From: Streptomyces sp. M92
GTDB lineage: Bacteria > Actinomycetota > Actinomycetes > Streptomycetales > Streptomycetaceae
NCBI RefSeq assembly: GCF_028473745.1
Contig: NZ_CP101137.1
Span: forward strand, 3,968,001-4,032,000
Length of the DNA stretch: 64,000 nucleotides
Reading direction: 5' to 3'
A program made the position numbers and the translations under genes. Of this stretch, positions 7,884 through 15,426 are shown in pieces. The notes under the pieces were generated by a model. The model made no database searches and was not told the origin of the DNA. It was given only the letters and a program-made list of their open reading frames with translations. The stretch's first letter is position 1, and each line of letters begins with the position of its first letter.

Positions 7884-8099
7884 GACCACCCCGGACGAGA
7901 CGACCATCCGGACGGGGGCGCCGGACCGGGTCACCCCCGACCAGGGAGACCCCGTCCCTCCGAGCCGCCCTCGTCGCCCCGCTCCGCACCGGACGCGAGC
8001 GGGCCCCGCTGCCCACCGACCTCACGCGTGACGGCCCGACCACCGTCGCGCACTCCGCCGACGCCCTCGACCAGGCGACGGCGAGGATCTGGAGCACTC

Positions 8100-9155
8100 A
8101 TGGCGACGCCCGATTCCTTCCTCCACCGAGCCCCGTCGGCCATCCCCTACTTCAGCGCGGACGCCGACACCTACCTGGCCCGCACCCAGTTGCGCGACCT
8201 CGACAAGACACGCCCGCTGCGGGTGCTGTCCGAGGAGGACTTCGCCCACTGGCAGACCTACGGATACGTCGTGGTGAAGGAGGCGATACCCGCCGACTCC
8301 GCGCGCCGGCTCCTCGACTTCGCCTGGGAGTTCCAGGGGCTCGACCCCGGCCGCCCCGACACCTGGTACCAGGACCGCGAGTACCGCTCCGACCTCGACC
8401 GGGAGCTGCACATCTACGGCTTCGTCGAGGCGTACCACCACCAGCTCCTCTGGGACAGCCGCCAGACGAGGCGCGTCTACGACGCCTTCGTGGACGTGTG
8501 GGACTGCGAGGAGCTCTGGGTCACCCTGGACCGCCTCAACCTCAACCCGCCCAACACGGGCAACCGCGACCGTGCCCTCATCGACAAGCCGGACCGCGGC
8601 TTCGACATCGAGCTGCACTGGGACGTGGACACCTCCCTCGGCGTCCTGCCCCAGCGTGTGCAGGGCATCATCGCGCTCAACGACACCAAGCCGGACCACG
8701 GCGGCTTCCAGTGCTGCCCCGAACTCTTCCGCCGCTTCGACCGCTGGAAGGCGCTCCAGCCCGACGGCCGCGACCCGATCCGGCCCGCGATCGACCGCGA
8801 GGACATGCCCGTCGTACGGCCCGACCTGGAGGCCGGCGACCTGCTCATCTGGAACGGCCTGCTGGCCCACGGCGTGGCACCCAACGTCTCCGGCGACGGA
8901 GTCCGCGCGGTCCAGTACCTGTCGATGATGCCCGCGCTGGAGACCCACCGGACCCTGCGCGACTCCCGCGTCCACTCCTGGCGCACCCTCGCCACCCCCG
9001 AGTGGAACGCCACCCTCCTCGGCGACGCCCGCCGCCCCGAGTCCGAGCGCTACGGCCCGGCCGAACTGAACGACCTGGGCGCCAGGCTGCTGGGCCTCGA
9101 GTCCTGGCACGGCGACGACACCACCGGGGAAGCCGCATGCGCAGCATCTGCCTGA
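8100..9155 (+). CDS. PhyH-type Fe(II)/2-oxoglutarate-dependent dioxygenase
   Basis: Protein of 351 residues of the phytanoyl-CoA dioxygenase (PhyH) superfamily. The iron facial triad is visible as H173-x-D175 in ELHWDVD and H257 in LLAHGVAPN; R269 in DGVRAVQYL is placed to bind the 2-oxoglutarate carboxylate. Such enzymes usually hydroxylate unactivated carbons in secondary metabolism. ATG start with GGAG five bases upstream; the long open frame extending leftward is not supported. It is the first gene of a five-gene run and overlaps the next gene by 19 bases, so co-expression is near certain. The substrate is unknown; a free or conjugated amino acid or amine is suggested by the decarboxylase two genes downstream (inference). 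Confidence 0.88.
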   Translation: MATPDSFLHRAPSAIPYFSADADTYLARTQLRDLDKTRPLRVLSEEDFAHWQTYGYVVVKEAIPADSARRLLDFAWEFQGLDPGRPDTWYQDREYRSDLDRELHIYGFVEAYHHQLLWDSRQTRRVYDAFVDVWDCEELWVTLDRLNLNPPNTGNRDRALIDKPDRGFDIELHWDVDTSLGVLPQRVQGIIALNDTKPDHGGFQCCPELFRRFDRWKALQPDGRDPIRPAIDREDMPVVRPDLEAGDLLIWNGLLAHGVAPNVSGDGVRAVQYLSMMPALETHRTLRDSRVHSWRTLATPEWNATLLGDARRPESERYGPAELNDLGARLLGLESWHGDDTTGEAACAASA

Positions 9156-10471
9156 CCCTGCCCACCAACCGGCACTGCCCGCGGACCATCGCGGCGCTGG
9201 GCGCCGAAGCGCTCCACGCCGTCGACCACTTCGACATCGATGTCCAGCTGCTGGTCCTCGACTCCTGCCCGCCTCCGGTGCACGCCGAACACGCCGAAGC
9301 CGTACGGCGGCTGCCCGCGCACCCCCGGATCACGGCGCACCACCTCGACGAGGCCGCCCAGCGCGACTTCCTGCGACGGGCCACCGCCCGGTCCGGCGAC
9401 GCCGAGCCCGACCTGCTCCTCGACCTGCTGCTCCCGGACGGCGTCTCCTACGGCGCCTGCACCGACCGGGCCTTCCTGATCGCGGCGGCGCTCGGCTGCG
9501 ACTCCGTCCACCGCAGGGACTCCGACAGCCGCTACCAGAGCCTGAACGGCCGTACGGTCTTCCCCGTCCACCACGAACTGCTCTCGCTCGGAGGGCGCGC
9601 GGCCGACGCCCTGCCGCACGTCACGGAGTCCACCCTGCCGGACCCGCTCCTGGACCGGCGGGTGGCCATGGTCGGCGGCTCCTTCGTGGGCGAACTCTCC
9701 GTCGACATCGCGCGGATGCGCGACGCCGACCCGGAGGTCTACCACGACGTCGTCGCCCTCTGGGCGCCCGGACACTGGTCCGCCGAGCGGAAACGGGAAC
9801 TGGTCGAGGAGTCCTTCCGGGGCGCCGGCACCGACCCCTTCACGGGCGACCACTCGCTGCTCGCCCTCGTCGACCCGATGCGGGTGGACATGTGCAACAT
9901 CGCCTTCCACGCCGGAACCGTCACCGAACGGGTGCCGCTGCCGCCCGCCAGGGACACCATCGGCAGCGACTACTTCCTCATCCACCTGGTGCACGACGCC
10001 CGGCTGCCCGGCGTGCTGCACAACCGGCACATCGTCAACTACCACACCGGCGAGCGCAGGACCGGGCCCGGCTTCCTCGCCTACCAGACGCGCTTCGCCA
10101 AGTTCCTCCTGTCGATGCTCCACTTCCATCACGTCTACGACCGGATGACCGAGGCGGGCGACGGCCTGCTGGACGAGAGCGGCCGGCCCCGCCCCGCGGC
10201 CGTCGCCGCCCTGGCCCGCGAGAGCACGGAACTGGACCCCGCGGAGAACGTCCGCCGCCTCGACACCCTGGACACCGCCTACCGGCGGCTCGGCGGCCGG
10301 TACGCCGAGTTCGCCGGTCTGCTCGCCGGCCGGCGCGACCGCCTCCTGGCCGAGGCGCGCGGCGACATGGCGGACTTCGCGCGGCTGACGGAGGCCTGGG
10401 AAGGGCTGGTGGCCGCCGCCAGGACGACCACCGTCGCGTCCTCGGCCGGACAGCCGGGGCGTGCGCGGTGA
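9137..10471 (+). CDS. DUF6271-type protein, glycosyltransferase-like
   Basis: Protein of 444 residues that I associate with DUF6271, a family without established function. The N terminus (RSICLTLPTNRHCPRTI) and the following strand-helix pattern resemble a GT-A Rossmann-like nucleotide-sugar domain. HRRDSDSRYQ contains a DxD-like motif at 128-130, the metal/nucleotide-sugar signature of such enzymes. A second conserved-looking block is GSDYFLIHLVHDARLPG with the downstream NRHIVNYHTGERRTGPGF. The C-terminal 110 residues are predicted helical. No signal peptide or membrane segment. It overlaps the oxygenase gene by 19 bases and the decarboxylase start by four (GTGA). The glycosyltransferase idea rests on pattern only; a profile search against GT2/GT27-like folds would decide. 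Confidence 0.75.
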   Translation: MRSICLTLPTNRHCPRTIAALGAEALHAVDHFDIDVQLLVLDSCPPPVHAEHAEAVRRLPAHPRITAHHLDEAAQRDFLRRATARSGDAEPDLLLDLLLPDGVSYGACTDRAFLIAAALGCDSVHRRDSDSRYQSLNGRTVFPVHHELLSLGGRAADALPHVTESTLPDPLLDRRVAMVGGSFVGELSVDIARMRDADPEVYHDVVALWAPGHWSAERKRELVEESFRGAGTDPFTGDHSLLALVDPMRVDMCNIAFHAGTVTERVPLPPARDTIGSDYFLIHLVHDARLPGVLHNRHIVNYHTGERRTGPGFLAYQTRFAKFLLSMLHFHHVYDRMTEAGDGLLDESGRPRPAAVAALARESTELDPAENVRRLDTLDTAYRRLGGRYAEFAGLLAGRRDRLLAEARGDMADFARLTEAWEGLVAAARTTTVASSAGQPGRAR

Positions 10472-11667
10472 CGGCCGACGTCCTCAGCGAGTCCCTGGCC
10501 GCGGCCCTCGCCGCCGCCCCCGGGGACCGGATCGTCTACGACCTGGCCGGCATCGGTCGGCGTTACGACGCCCTGCGTCGCGAACTGCCGGACGTCCGGG
10601 TCCGCTTCGCGATGAAGGCCTGCCCGCTCGACGAGGTCCTCGGCCTCCTGGCGCGCAAGGGCGCGGGGGTCGACGCGGCGAGCCCCGGCGAGGTGGCGCA
10701 GGCGCTGCGGGCCGGGGTGCCGGCCGGGCGGACGCACTACGGCAACACCGTCAAGTCCGACCGGAACATCGCCGAGGCGTACCGGCTCGGCATCCGCACC
10801 TTCGCGACCGACAGCCTCCAGGACGTGGCGGCCCTGGCCGTCCACGCCCCCGGCGCCCGCGTCTTCTGCCGGGTGGCCACCGGCGGAGCGGGCGCCGTGT
10901 GGGGCCTGAGCCACAAGTTCGGAAGCCCGCCCGGCGACGCCGTACGGATCATGGAACGGGCCCGGGACCTCGGGCTGGTCCCGGCCGGACTGTCCGTGCA
11001 CGTCGGCTCCCAGCAGATGACGGGCGAGGCGTGGCGCACGGCCCTGGAGGACCTGGGCGCCGTCCTGCACGCCCTGGACCTGCGGGGCATTCGCGTCGAC
11101 CACGTCAACCTCGGCGGCGGCCTGCCCGCGCTCGGCTACCGGGACCGGCACGGCGCCCCGCTCGAACCGCCGCTGGACAAGATCTTCGCGGTGATCCGGG
11201 AGGGCATGGACGAGCTGCGCCGCCTCCACGGCGGCCCCCTGCGGTTCGTCATCGAGCCCGGACGGCACCTGGTCGCCGACCACGGCGCGATCCGCGCGCA
11301 CGTCGCCCGCCTCGCCGAGCGCCGCGGGACGGACGGCGAGCGCCGGCACTGGCTCTACCTGAGCTGCGGCAAGTTCAACGGCCTGTACGAGATGGACGCG
11401 CTCCAGTACCCGCTGGTCTTCCCGGGCCACACCACAGGTCCGTACGTCCCCGCCGTCGTCGCCGGACCCACCTGCGACAGCGACGACGCCTACGCCCACG
11501 AGGCGGGGCTGGTCCCGGTGCCGAGGGCGCTGGCCTCGGGCGACCCGGTCTGGGTGCTGTCCAGCGGCGCCTACGCGACCAGCTACACCACCCTGGGCTT
11601 CAACGGCTTCGCCCCGCTTCCCCACGCCTGGGCGGGCCGGCCGGACGGGGCCGGCGCCGATGACTGA
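10468..11667 (+). CDS. PLP-dependent decarboxylase, ornithine/diaminopimelate decarboxylase fold (type III)
   Basis: Alanine-racemase-fold decarboxylase of 399 residues. The Schiff-base lysine is K50 in VRFAMKACP; H178 in SVHVGSQ stacks on PLP; the glycine loop is LGGGLP (215-220); phosphate binding is by EPGR (263-266). GPTCDSDD (C336, D337) and the terminal FNGF (378-381) are typical of eukaryotic-like ornithine decarboxylases and related L-amino-acid decarboxylases rather than LysA. It probably removes the alpha-carboxylate from a basic or conjugated amino acid; substrate specificity cannot be read. GTG start overlaps the previous stop by four bases, and its own stop overlaps the GNAT gene by eight. 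It is unlikely to be the housekeeping LysA given context and motifs. Confidence 0.85.
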   Translation: MTADVLSESLAAALAAAPGDRIVYDLAGIGRRYDALRRELPDVRVRFAMKACPLDEVLGLLARKGAGVDAASPGEVAQALRAGVPAGRTHYGNTVKSDRNIAEAYRLGIRTFATDSLQDVAALAVHAPGARVFCRVATGGAGAVWGLSHKFGSPPGDAVRIMERARDLGLVPAGLSVHVGSQQMTGEAWRTALEDLGAVLHALDLRGIRVDHVNLGGGLPALGYRDRHGAPLEPPLDKIFAVIREGMDELRRLHGGPLRFVIEPGRHLVADHGAIRAHVARLAERRGTDGERRHWLYLSCGKFNGLYEMDALQYPLVFPGHTTGPYVPAVVAGPTCDSDDAYAHEAGLVPVPRALASGDPVWVLSSGAYATSYTTLGFNGFAPLPHAWAGRPDGAGADD

Positions 11668-12202
11668 CACCGTGCGCGTACGCCGCATCGCCGCCGGCGA
11701 CTGGGACACCGTCGTCTCGCTGGAGCGGGACGCCTACACGGAACTGGGGCTCTCGGAGGGCCGGGCGGTGCTCCAGTCCCGGGCGGCGGCGTCGCCGGAC
11801 ACCTGCTTCGTCCTGGACGTCGGTGCCCGCACGGCCGGCTACCTGCTCGCCCTGCCCTACCCCTTCCGCCGCTACCCGGACCTGGAACGGGCCGAGGCCA
11901 CGCCGACCGCGCCCGGCCCCGGCAACCTCCACCTGCACGACATCGTCGTGGCGCCGGACCTGCGCCGCCGGGGCCTTGCCCGGCACCTCCTGCGGCACCT
12001 GACCGGCACCGCCCGGGCGCGCCGGGACGAACGGATCTCCCTGGTCGCCGTCGGCGGCACCGGGCCCTTCTGGACGGCACACGGCTTCGCGCCGCACCCG
12101 GGGGTCGTGCCCGACGGCGCCTACGGCGCGGACGCCGTCTACATGTCCCGCCCGGTCCCGGCGGCCCCCTCCCTCCTCCCGTCCCTGCGCGAAGTGAGCT
12201 GA
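11660..12202 (+). CDS. GNAT-family N-acetyltransferase
   Basis: Single-domain GNAT protein of 180 residues. It begins TVRVRRIAAGDWDTVVSLE, typical of the family, and has the acetyl-CoA pyrophosphate-binding region in LHDIVVAPDLRRRGLARHLL (residues about 93-112, Q/RxxGxG/A-like). Followed by SLVAVGGTGPFWTAHGFAPH, the usual beta-bulge and C-terminal strand with an aromatic pair. It probably acetylates the amine made by the decarboxylase encoded just upstream, or acts as a self-resistance enzyme; both are inference from context. ATG start overlaps the decarboxylase stop by eight bases and its TGA overlaps the MFS start by one base. Confidence 0.85.
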   Translation: MTDTVRVRRIAAGDWDTVVSLERDAYTELGLSEGRAVLQSRAAASPDTCFVLDVGARTAGYLLALPYPFRRYPDLERAEATPTAPGPGNLHLHDIVVAPDLRRRGLARHLLRHLTGTARARRDERISLVAVGGTGPFWTAHGFAPHPGVVPDGAYGADAVYMSRPVPAAPSLLPSLREVS

Positions 12203-13464
12203 TGCGCGTGTCCCGTCCCCACGACTCCCGCCCCCACGACTCCCGCCCCCACGACTCCCGCCCCCACGACTCCCGTCCCCGAGACTCCCGTCTCCGCGAC
12301 CCGTTCCAGCGCGCCCGGCTGGCCATCGCCGCGCTGTTCCTGTCCCTCGGCTTCCAGTACGCCACCTGGGCGGCACGCATCCCGGCCCTCAAGTCCGACC
12401 TGGAGCTGACCGCCGCCGAGGTGGGCGTGCTCCTGATGGCCGCGGGGGTCGGCGCGGCGGCGTCCTTCCCCCTCGTCGCCTGGCTGATGCGGCGCCTCGG
12501 CTCCCGGCGGCTCGCCCTCCTGTCCCAGCTCGGCCTGGCCCTCCTGCTGCTCGCGCTGGCCGCCGCTCCCAACTACCCGGTGGCCCTGCTGGTGCTGTGC
12601 GCCGACGGCGTCCTGGTGGGCTGCCTCAACGTGGCCATGAACGCACAGGGCGCGGCCCTGGAGGCACGGCACGAGCGCAACACCATGGCGAAACTGCACG
12701 CGACGTTCAGCGCCGGGTCCCTGCTCGCGGCCCTCGTCGCCTCCGGCATGACCGCCGTCACCGGGTCGGTCGCCGCACACTTCGGCGTGGCCGCCGCCCT
12801 CCTCGTCGTGCTGGGCGCCTCCGCGCGCACGGGACTGCTCGACGACGACGCACCGCCCGCTCCCGAGCCGGGGCGCCGGAACGGCCGCTGGACCCTCCCG
12901 TCGCGCCCCACCCTGTGGATGTGCTGCGCCATGGTCTTCGGCACGGTCGCCGAGGGCGCCATGAACGACTGGTCCGCCCTCTACCTGAAGGACGTCGCCC
13001 GGGCGTCCGCGGAACTCACACCCCTGGGCATCGCCGTGGTGTCGGGAATGATGGTCGTCGCCCGCCTCTTCGCCGACGGCTGGCGGGGCCGCTGGGGCGA
13101 CGGACGGGTCGTCCTGGTGGGCAGCGCGGTGGCCGGCACCGGCCTCGCCGTCGCCCTGGTCAGCGGCGGCGTCGCCCCGGCCCTGGCCGGCTTCGCCTGC
13201 ATGGGCCTGGGCATCGCGGCCGTGACCCCGTGCGTCTACGCGGCCGCCGCCCGGCAGGGCTCGGACGCGCTGACCCTGGTCGCCGCCATGGGAACCACCG
13301 GCCTGCTGGCCGGCCCGCCCCTCATCGGCTTCATCGCGGGCGCGAGCAGCCTGACGTGGGGCATGGGCGCCGTGGCCGCCGCCGCGGTCGTCGTCTCCCT
13401 GTGCAGCACCCGCATCCGCTGGACTCCGGCACCGGCCGTCCGGGGCGAGACGTCCGCGGTCTGA
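12202..13464 (+). CDS. MFS transporter with repetitive N-terminal extension
   Basis: Integral membrane protein of 420 residues with about 12 predicted transmembrane helices, resembling the YbjJ-like branch of the major facilitator superfamily. The first helix begins near residue 33 (RARLAIAALFLSLGFQYATW), and a loop with MRRLGSRRLA fits the conserved loop 2-3 motif. The central cytoplasmic loop (about 215-235) is charged and Pro-rich. Residues 4-33 are a repeat of (S)RPHD encoded by six 15-base tandem units (12211-12300). The ATG overlaps the GNAT stop by one base, so it is the last gene of the five-gene operon and the likely exporter of its product. A start downstream of the repeats is possible, but no good alternative codon is visible before helix 1. 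Confidence 0.88.
   Translation: MRVSRPHDSRPHDSRPHDSRPHDSRPRDSRLRDPFQRARLAIAALFLSLGFQYATWAARIPALKSDLELTAAEVGVLLMAAGVGAAASFPLVAWLMRRLGSRRLALLSQLGLALLLLALAAAPNYPVALLVLCADGVLVGCLNVAMNAQGAALEARHERNTMAKLHATFSAGSLLAALVASGMTAVTGSVAAHFGVAAALLVVLGASARTGLLDDDAPPAPEPGRRNGRWTLPSRPTLWMCCAMVFGTVAEGAMNDWSALYLKDVARASAELTPLGIAVVSGMMVVARLFADGWRGRWGDGRVVLVGSAVAGTGLAVALVSGGVAPALAGFACMGLGIAAVTPCVYAAAARQGSDALTLVAAMGTTGLLAGPPLIGFIAGASSLTWGMGAVAAAAVVVSLCSTRIRWTPAPAVRGETSAV
12211..12300 (+). repeat. 15-base coding minisatellite, six copies
   Basis: Units at 12211-12225, 12226-12240, 12241-12255, 12256-12270, 12271-12285 and 12286-12300. The middle three are identical (TCCCGCCCCCACGAC) and the outer ones differ by one to four bases. 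The period of five codons keeps the frame and gives a run of Ser-Arg-Pro-His-Asp at the cytoplasmic N terminus of the transporter. Confidence 0.95.
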
Positions 13465-13634
13465 GTACGGTCATCCACGGCCCGCTCGAGAAGGCCGCCG
13501 TCCGGGTCGGGCCCGGTGCGAGCGGCAGACCCGCCCCGGAGCGGTTGAACGCCGCGGCCCCGCCGTGCGTATGTCCCCTCAACCGCCCGCGGCCCGGGGA
13601 AGGCGGGGCGCGGGGACGACGTGAGGAACAGGCG

Positions 13635-13979
13635 ATGAACGAACGGGTCACAGCGGCTCCCGCGATGCACGCCCTGCCCGACGGCGAGGCCGAGGTCACC
13701 CTCGTGCTGCGCCTTCCGTGGGAGGACGTCGCCCGGCTCGGGCAGGAGGCCGGGCGGCTGGCCGCGCAGATGCGGCGGCCGGTGACGCTGGACGAGGCGG
13801 TCAGTCACCGGCTGCGTTCCGCGCGGGGTGCCGCGCACGCCAGGCCGGCCGGCGAGCAGCCGCCCGCAGTGGGCGCCCCCGCCACGACGACCGCCCCGGC
13901 CTCGGTGTCGTCCCTGCCCTCGCGTCCCCCGGCCGAGCAGGCGCGGCAGGCCATCGACCGGATCAACGGAACGGCGTGA
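13635..13979 (+). CDS. Small hypothetical protein, helical N terminus with Pro/Ala-rich tail
   Basis: A 114-residue protein that I do not recognise. Residues 15-70 (EAEVTLVLRLPWEDVARLGQ onward) contain a beta strand followed by an amphipathic helix and an RRPVTLDEAVSHRLRS segment that resembles a small DNA-binding or ribbon-helix-helix-like module, but no family is certain. Residues 70-100 are Ala/Pro/Thr-rich and the protein ends in a short charged helix (AEQARQAIDRINGTA). ATG start with GAGG 9-12 bases upstream. It stands alone, 170 bases after the transporter gene and 22 bases before the convergent flavoenzyme gene. Codon usage looks like its neighbours, supporting a real gene. Confidence 0.65.
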   Translation: MNERVTAAPAMHALPDGEAEVTLVLRLPWEDVARLGQEAGRLAAQMRRPVTLDEAVSHRLRSARGAAHARPAGEQPPAVGAPATTTAPASVSSLPSRPPAEQARQAIDRINGTA

Positions 13980-14001
13980 GTGGCCGCTCGCGCGCCTGGC
14001 G

Positions 14002-15399
14002 TCAGCCCTCCCGCTCCACCGCCCGCGCCGCCTTGCGGGCGGCCACCAGCACCGGGTCCCACACCGGTGAGAACGGCGGCGCGTAGCCCAGGTCCAGGGC
14101 CGTCATCCGCTCCACCGTCATCCCGGCCGTGAGGGCCACCGCGGCGACGTCGACCCGCTTGGCCGCTCCCTCGCGGCCGACGATCTGCACGCCGAGCAGC
14201 CGACCGGTGCGCCGCTCGGCGAGCATCTTCACCGTCATCGGGGAGGCGCCCGGGTAGTAGCCGGCGCGACTGGTGGACTCGACGGTGACCGTCACGAACC
14301 GCAGCCCCGCCCGCAGCGCGTCCTTCTCGCGCAGCCCGGTCCGCGCGATCTCCAGGTCGCAGACCTTGCTGACCGCGGTGCCCACCACGCCCGGGAAGGT
14401 GGCGTAGCCGCCGCCCGCGTTGGTGCCGATCACCTGGCCGTGCTTGTTGGCGTGGGTGCCGAGCGGAATGTGCCGCTCCTGCCCGGAGACCAGGTCGAGC
14501 ACCTCCACGCAGTCGCCGCCCGCCCAGATGTTCTCGTGCCCGCGCACCCGCATGGCCAGGTCGGTCAGCAGCCCGCCGTCGGCGCCCAGCGGCAGCCCGG
14601 CGGCCTCGGCGAGCGAGGTCTCGGGTCGTACGCCGATGCCGAGGACCACCACGTCCGCCGGGTACTCGGCGTCCGCGGTGACAACCGCGCGGACCCGGCC
14701 GTCGTCACCGGTGAGCACCTCGGTGACCTCGGCGCCGTTCACCATGGTGATGCCGAGGCCCTCCATCGCCTCGTGCACCATGCGGCCCATGTCGGGGTCG
14801 AGCGTCGCCATCGGCTCCCGGCCGCGGTTGACCACCGTGACCTCGTAGCCGCGGTTGATGAGGGCCTCGGCCATCTCCACGCCGATGTACCCGGCGCCGA
14901 CGACCACCGCGCGGCGGCCGCGCGTGCCGGCCAGCGTGTCGAGCAGCGCCTGCCCGTCGTCCAGTGTCTGCACCCCGTGCACGCCGGGCGCGTCGACGCC
15001 CGGCATCCGGGGGCGGATCGGGCGCGCTCCGGTGCCGATGACGAGCTTGTCGTACGACGTCCAGGACTCCGCCCCCGAATCGACGTCACGCGCGCGCACC
15101 CGCCCGCCCGCGACGTCGACCTCCGTGACCTCGGTCCGCATCCGCAGGTCGATGTCCCGCGCGCGGTGCTCCTTCGGCGTGCGGGCGATCAGCTCGTCCC
15201 GGTCGGTCACGTCACCGCCGACCCAGTAGGGGATGCCGCACGCCGAGAACGAACTGAAGTGGCCGCGCTCGAACGCCACGATCTCCAACTCGTCCGGGCC
15301 CTTCAGCCGGCGGGCCTGTGACGCCGCGGACATCCCCGCGGCGTCACCGCCGATCACGACCAGTCGCTCTCTCGTACCGCCCGCAGCGCTCATGTTCAT
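14002..15399 (-). CDS. CoA-disulfide-reductase/NADH-oxidase-like flavoprotein
   Basis: Pyridine nucleotide-disulfide oxidoreductase of 465 residues. The FAD-binding motif is LVVIGGDAAGMSAASQARRL at about 13-32. The single redox Cys typical of CoA-disulfide reductase, NADH oxidase and NADH peroxidase is in FSACGIPYWVGG near residue 52. A second Rossmann motif for NAD(P)H is VVVGAGYIGVEMAEAL, and the FAD-contacting segment IWAGGDCVEV lies near 300. The C-terminal dimerisation domain is present (GASPMTVKMLAERRTGRLLG). It probably reduces a low-molecular-weight disulfide or oxygen species; the exact substrate is not readable. Two candidate starts, ATG 15399 and ATG 15393, lie six bases apart and neither has a clear ribosome-binding site. 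Confidence 0.87.
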   Translation of the reverse strand: MNMSAAGGTRERLVVIGGDAAGMSAASQARRLKGPDELEIVAFERGHFSSFSACGIPYWVGGDVTDRDELIARTPKEHRARDIDLRMRTEVTEVDVAGGRVRARDVDSGAESWTSYDKLVIGTGARPIRPRMPGVDAPGVHGVQTLDDGQALLDTLAGTRGRRAVVVGAGYIGVEMAEALINRGYEVTVVNRGREPMATLDPDMGRMVHEAMEGLGITMVNGAEVTEVLTGDDGRVRAVVTADAEYPADVVVLGIGVRPETSLAEAAGLPLGADGGLLTDLAMRVRGHENIWAGGDCVEVLDLVSGQERHIPLGTHANKHGQVIGTNAGGGYATFPGVVGTAVSKVCDLEIARTGLREKDALRAGLRFVTVTVESTSRAGYYPGASPMTVKMLAERRTGRLLGVQIVGREGAAKRVDVAAVALTAGMTVERMTALDLGYAPPFSPVWDPVLVAARKAARAVEREG

Positions 15400-15426
15400 G
15401 CGAACACGCTACGGGGGCGGGGCATT

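Larger units (their letters stand above)
6837..8099. other. 1.26-kb gene-poor region with repeats and dre-like operators
   Basis: No open frame here has a convincing start, ribosome-binding site and recognisable product. It contains a near-direct repeat around 7052-7095, the 29-base tandem array at 7172-7270, two promoter-like elements overlapped by DasR-type palindromes (7624-7643 and 7739-7750), and three 12-base repeats at 7848-7883. Short protein-like stretches in shifting frames (for example an Ala/Gln-rich helix on the minus strand near 7540-7620 and a segment near 7970-8095 on the plus strand) may be gene relics, but I cannot assign them. Confidence 0.5.

Noticed and set aside
7263..8099. 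N-terminal extension of the PhyH oxygenase
   Set aside because: The ATG at 8100 has its own ribosome-binding site and homologous proteins begin there; the upstream frame has promoter-like elements inside it.
10468..11667. Housekeeping diaminopimelate decarboxylase (lysA)
   Set aside because: Motifs GPTCDSDD and FNGF and the operon context fit ODC-like specialised decarboxylases better.
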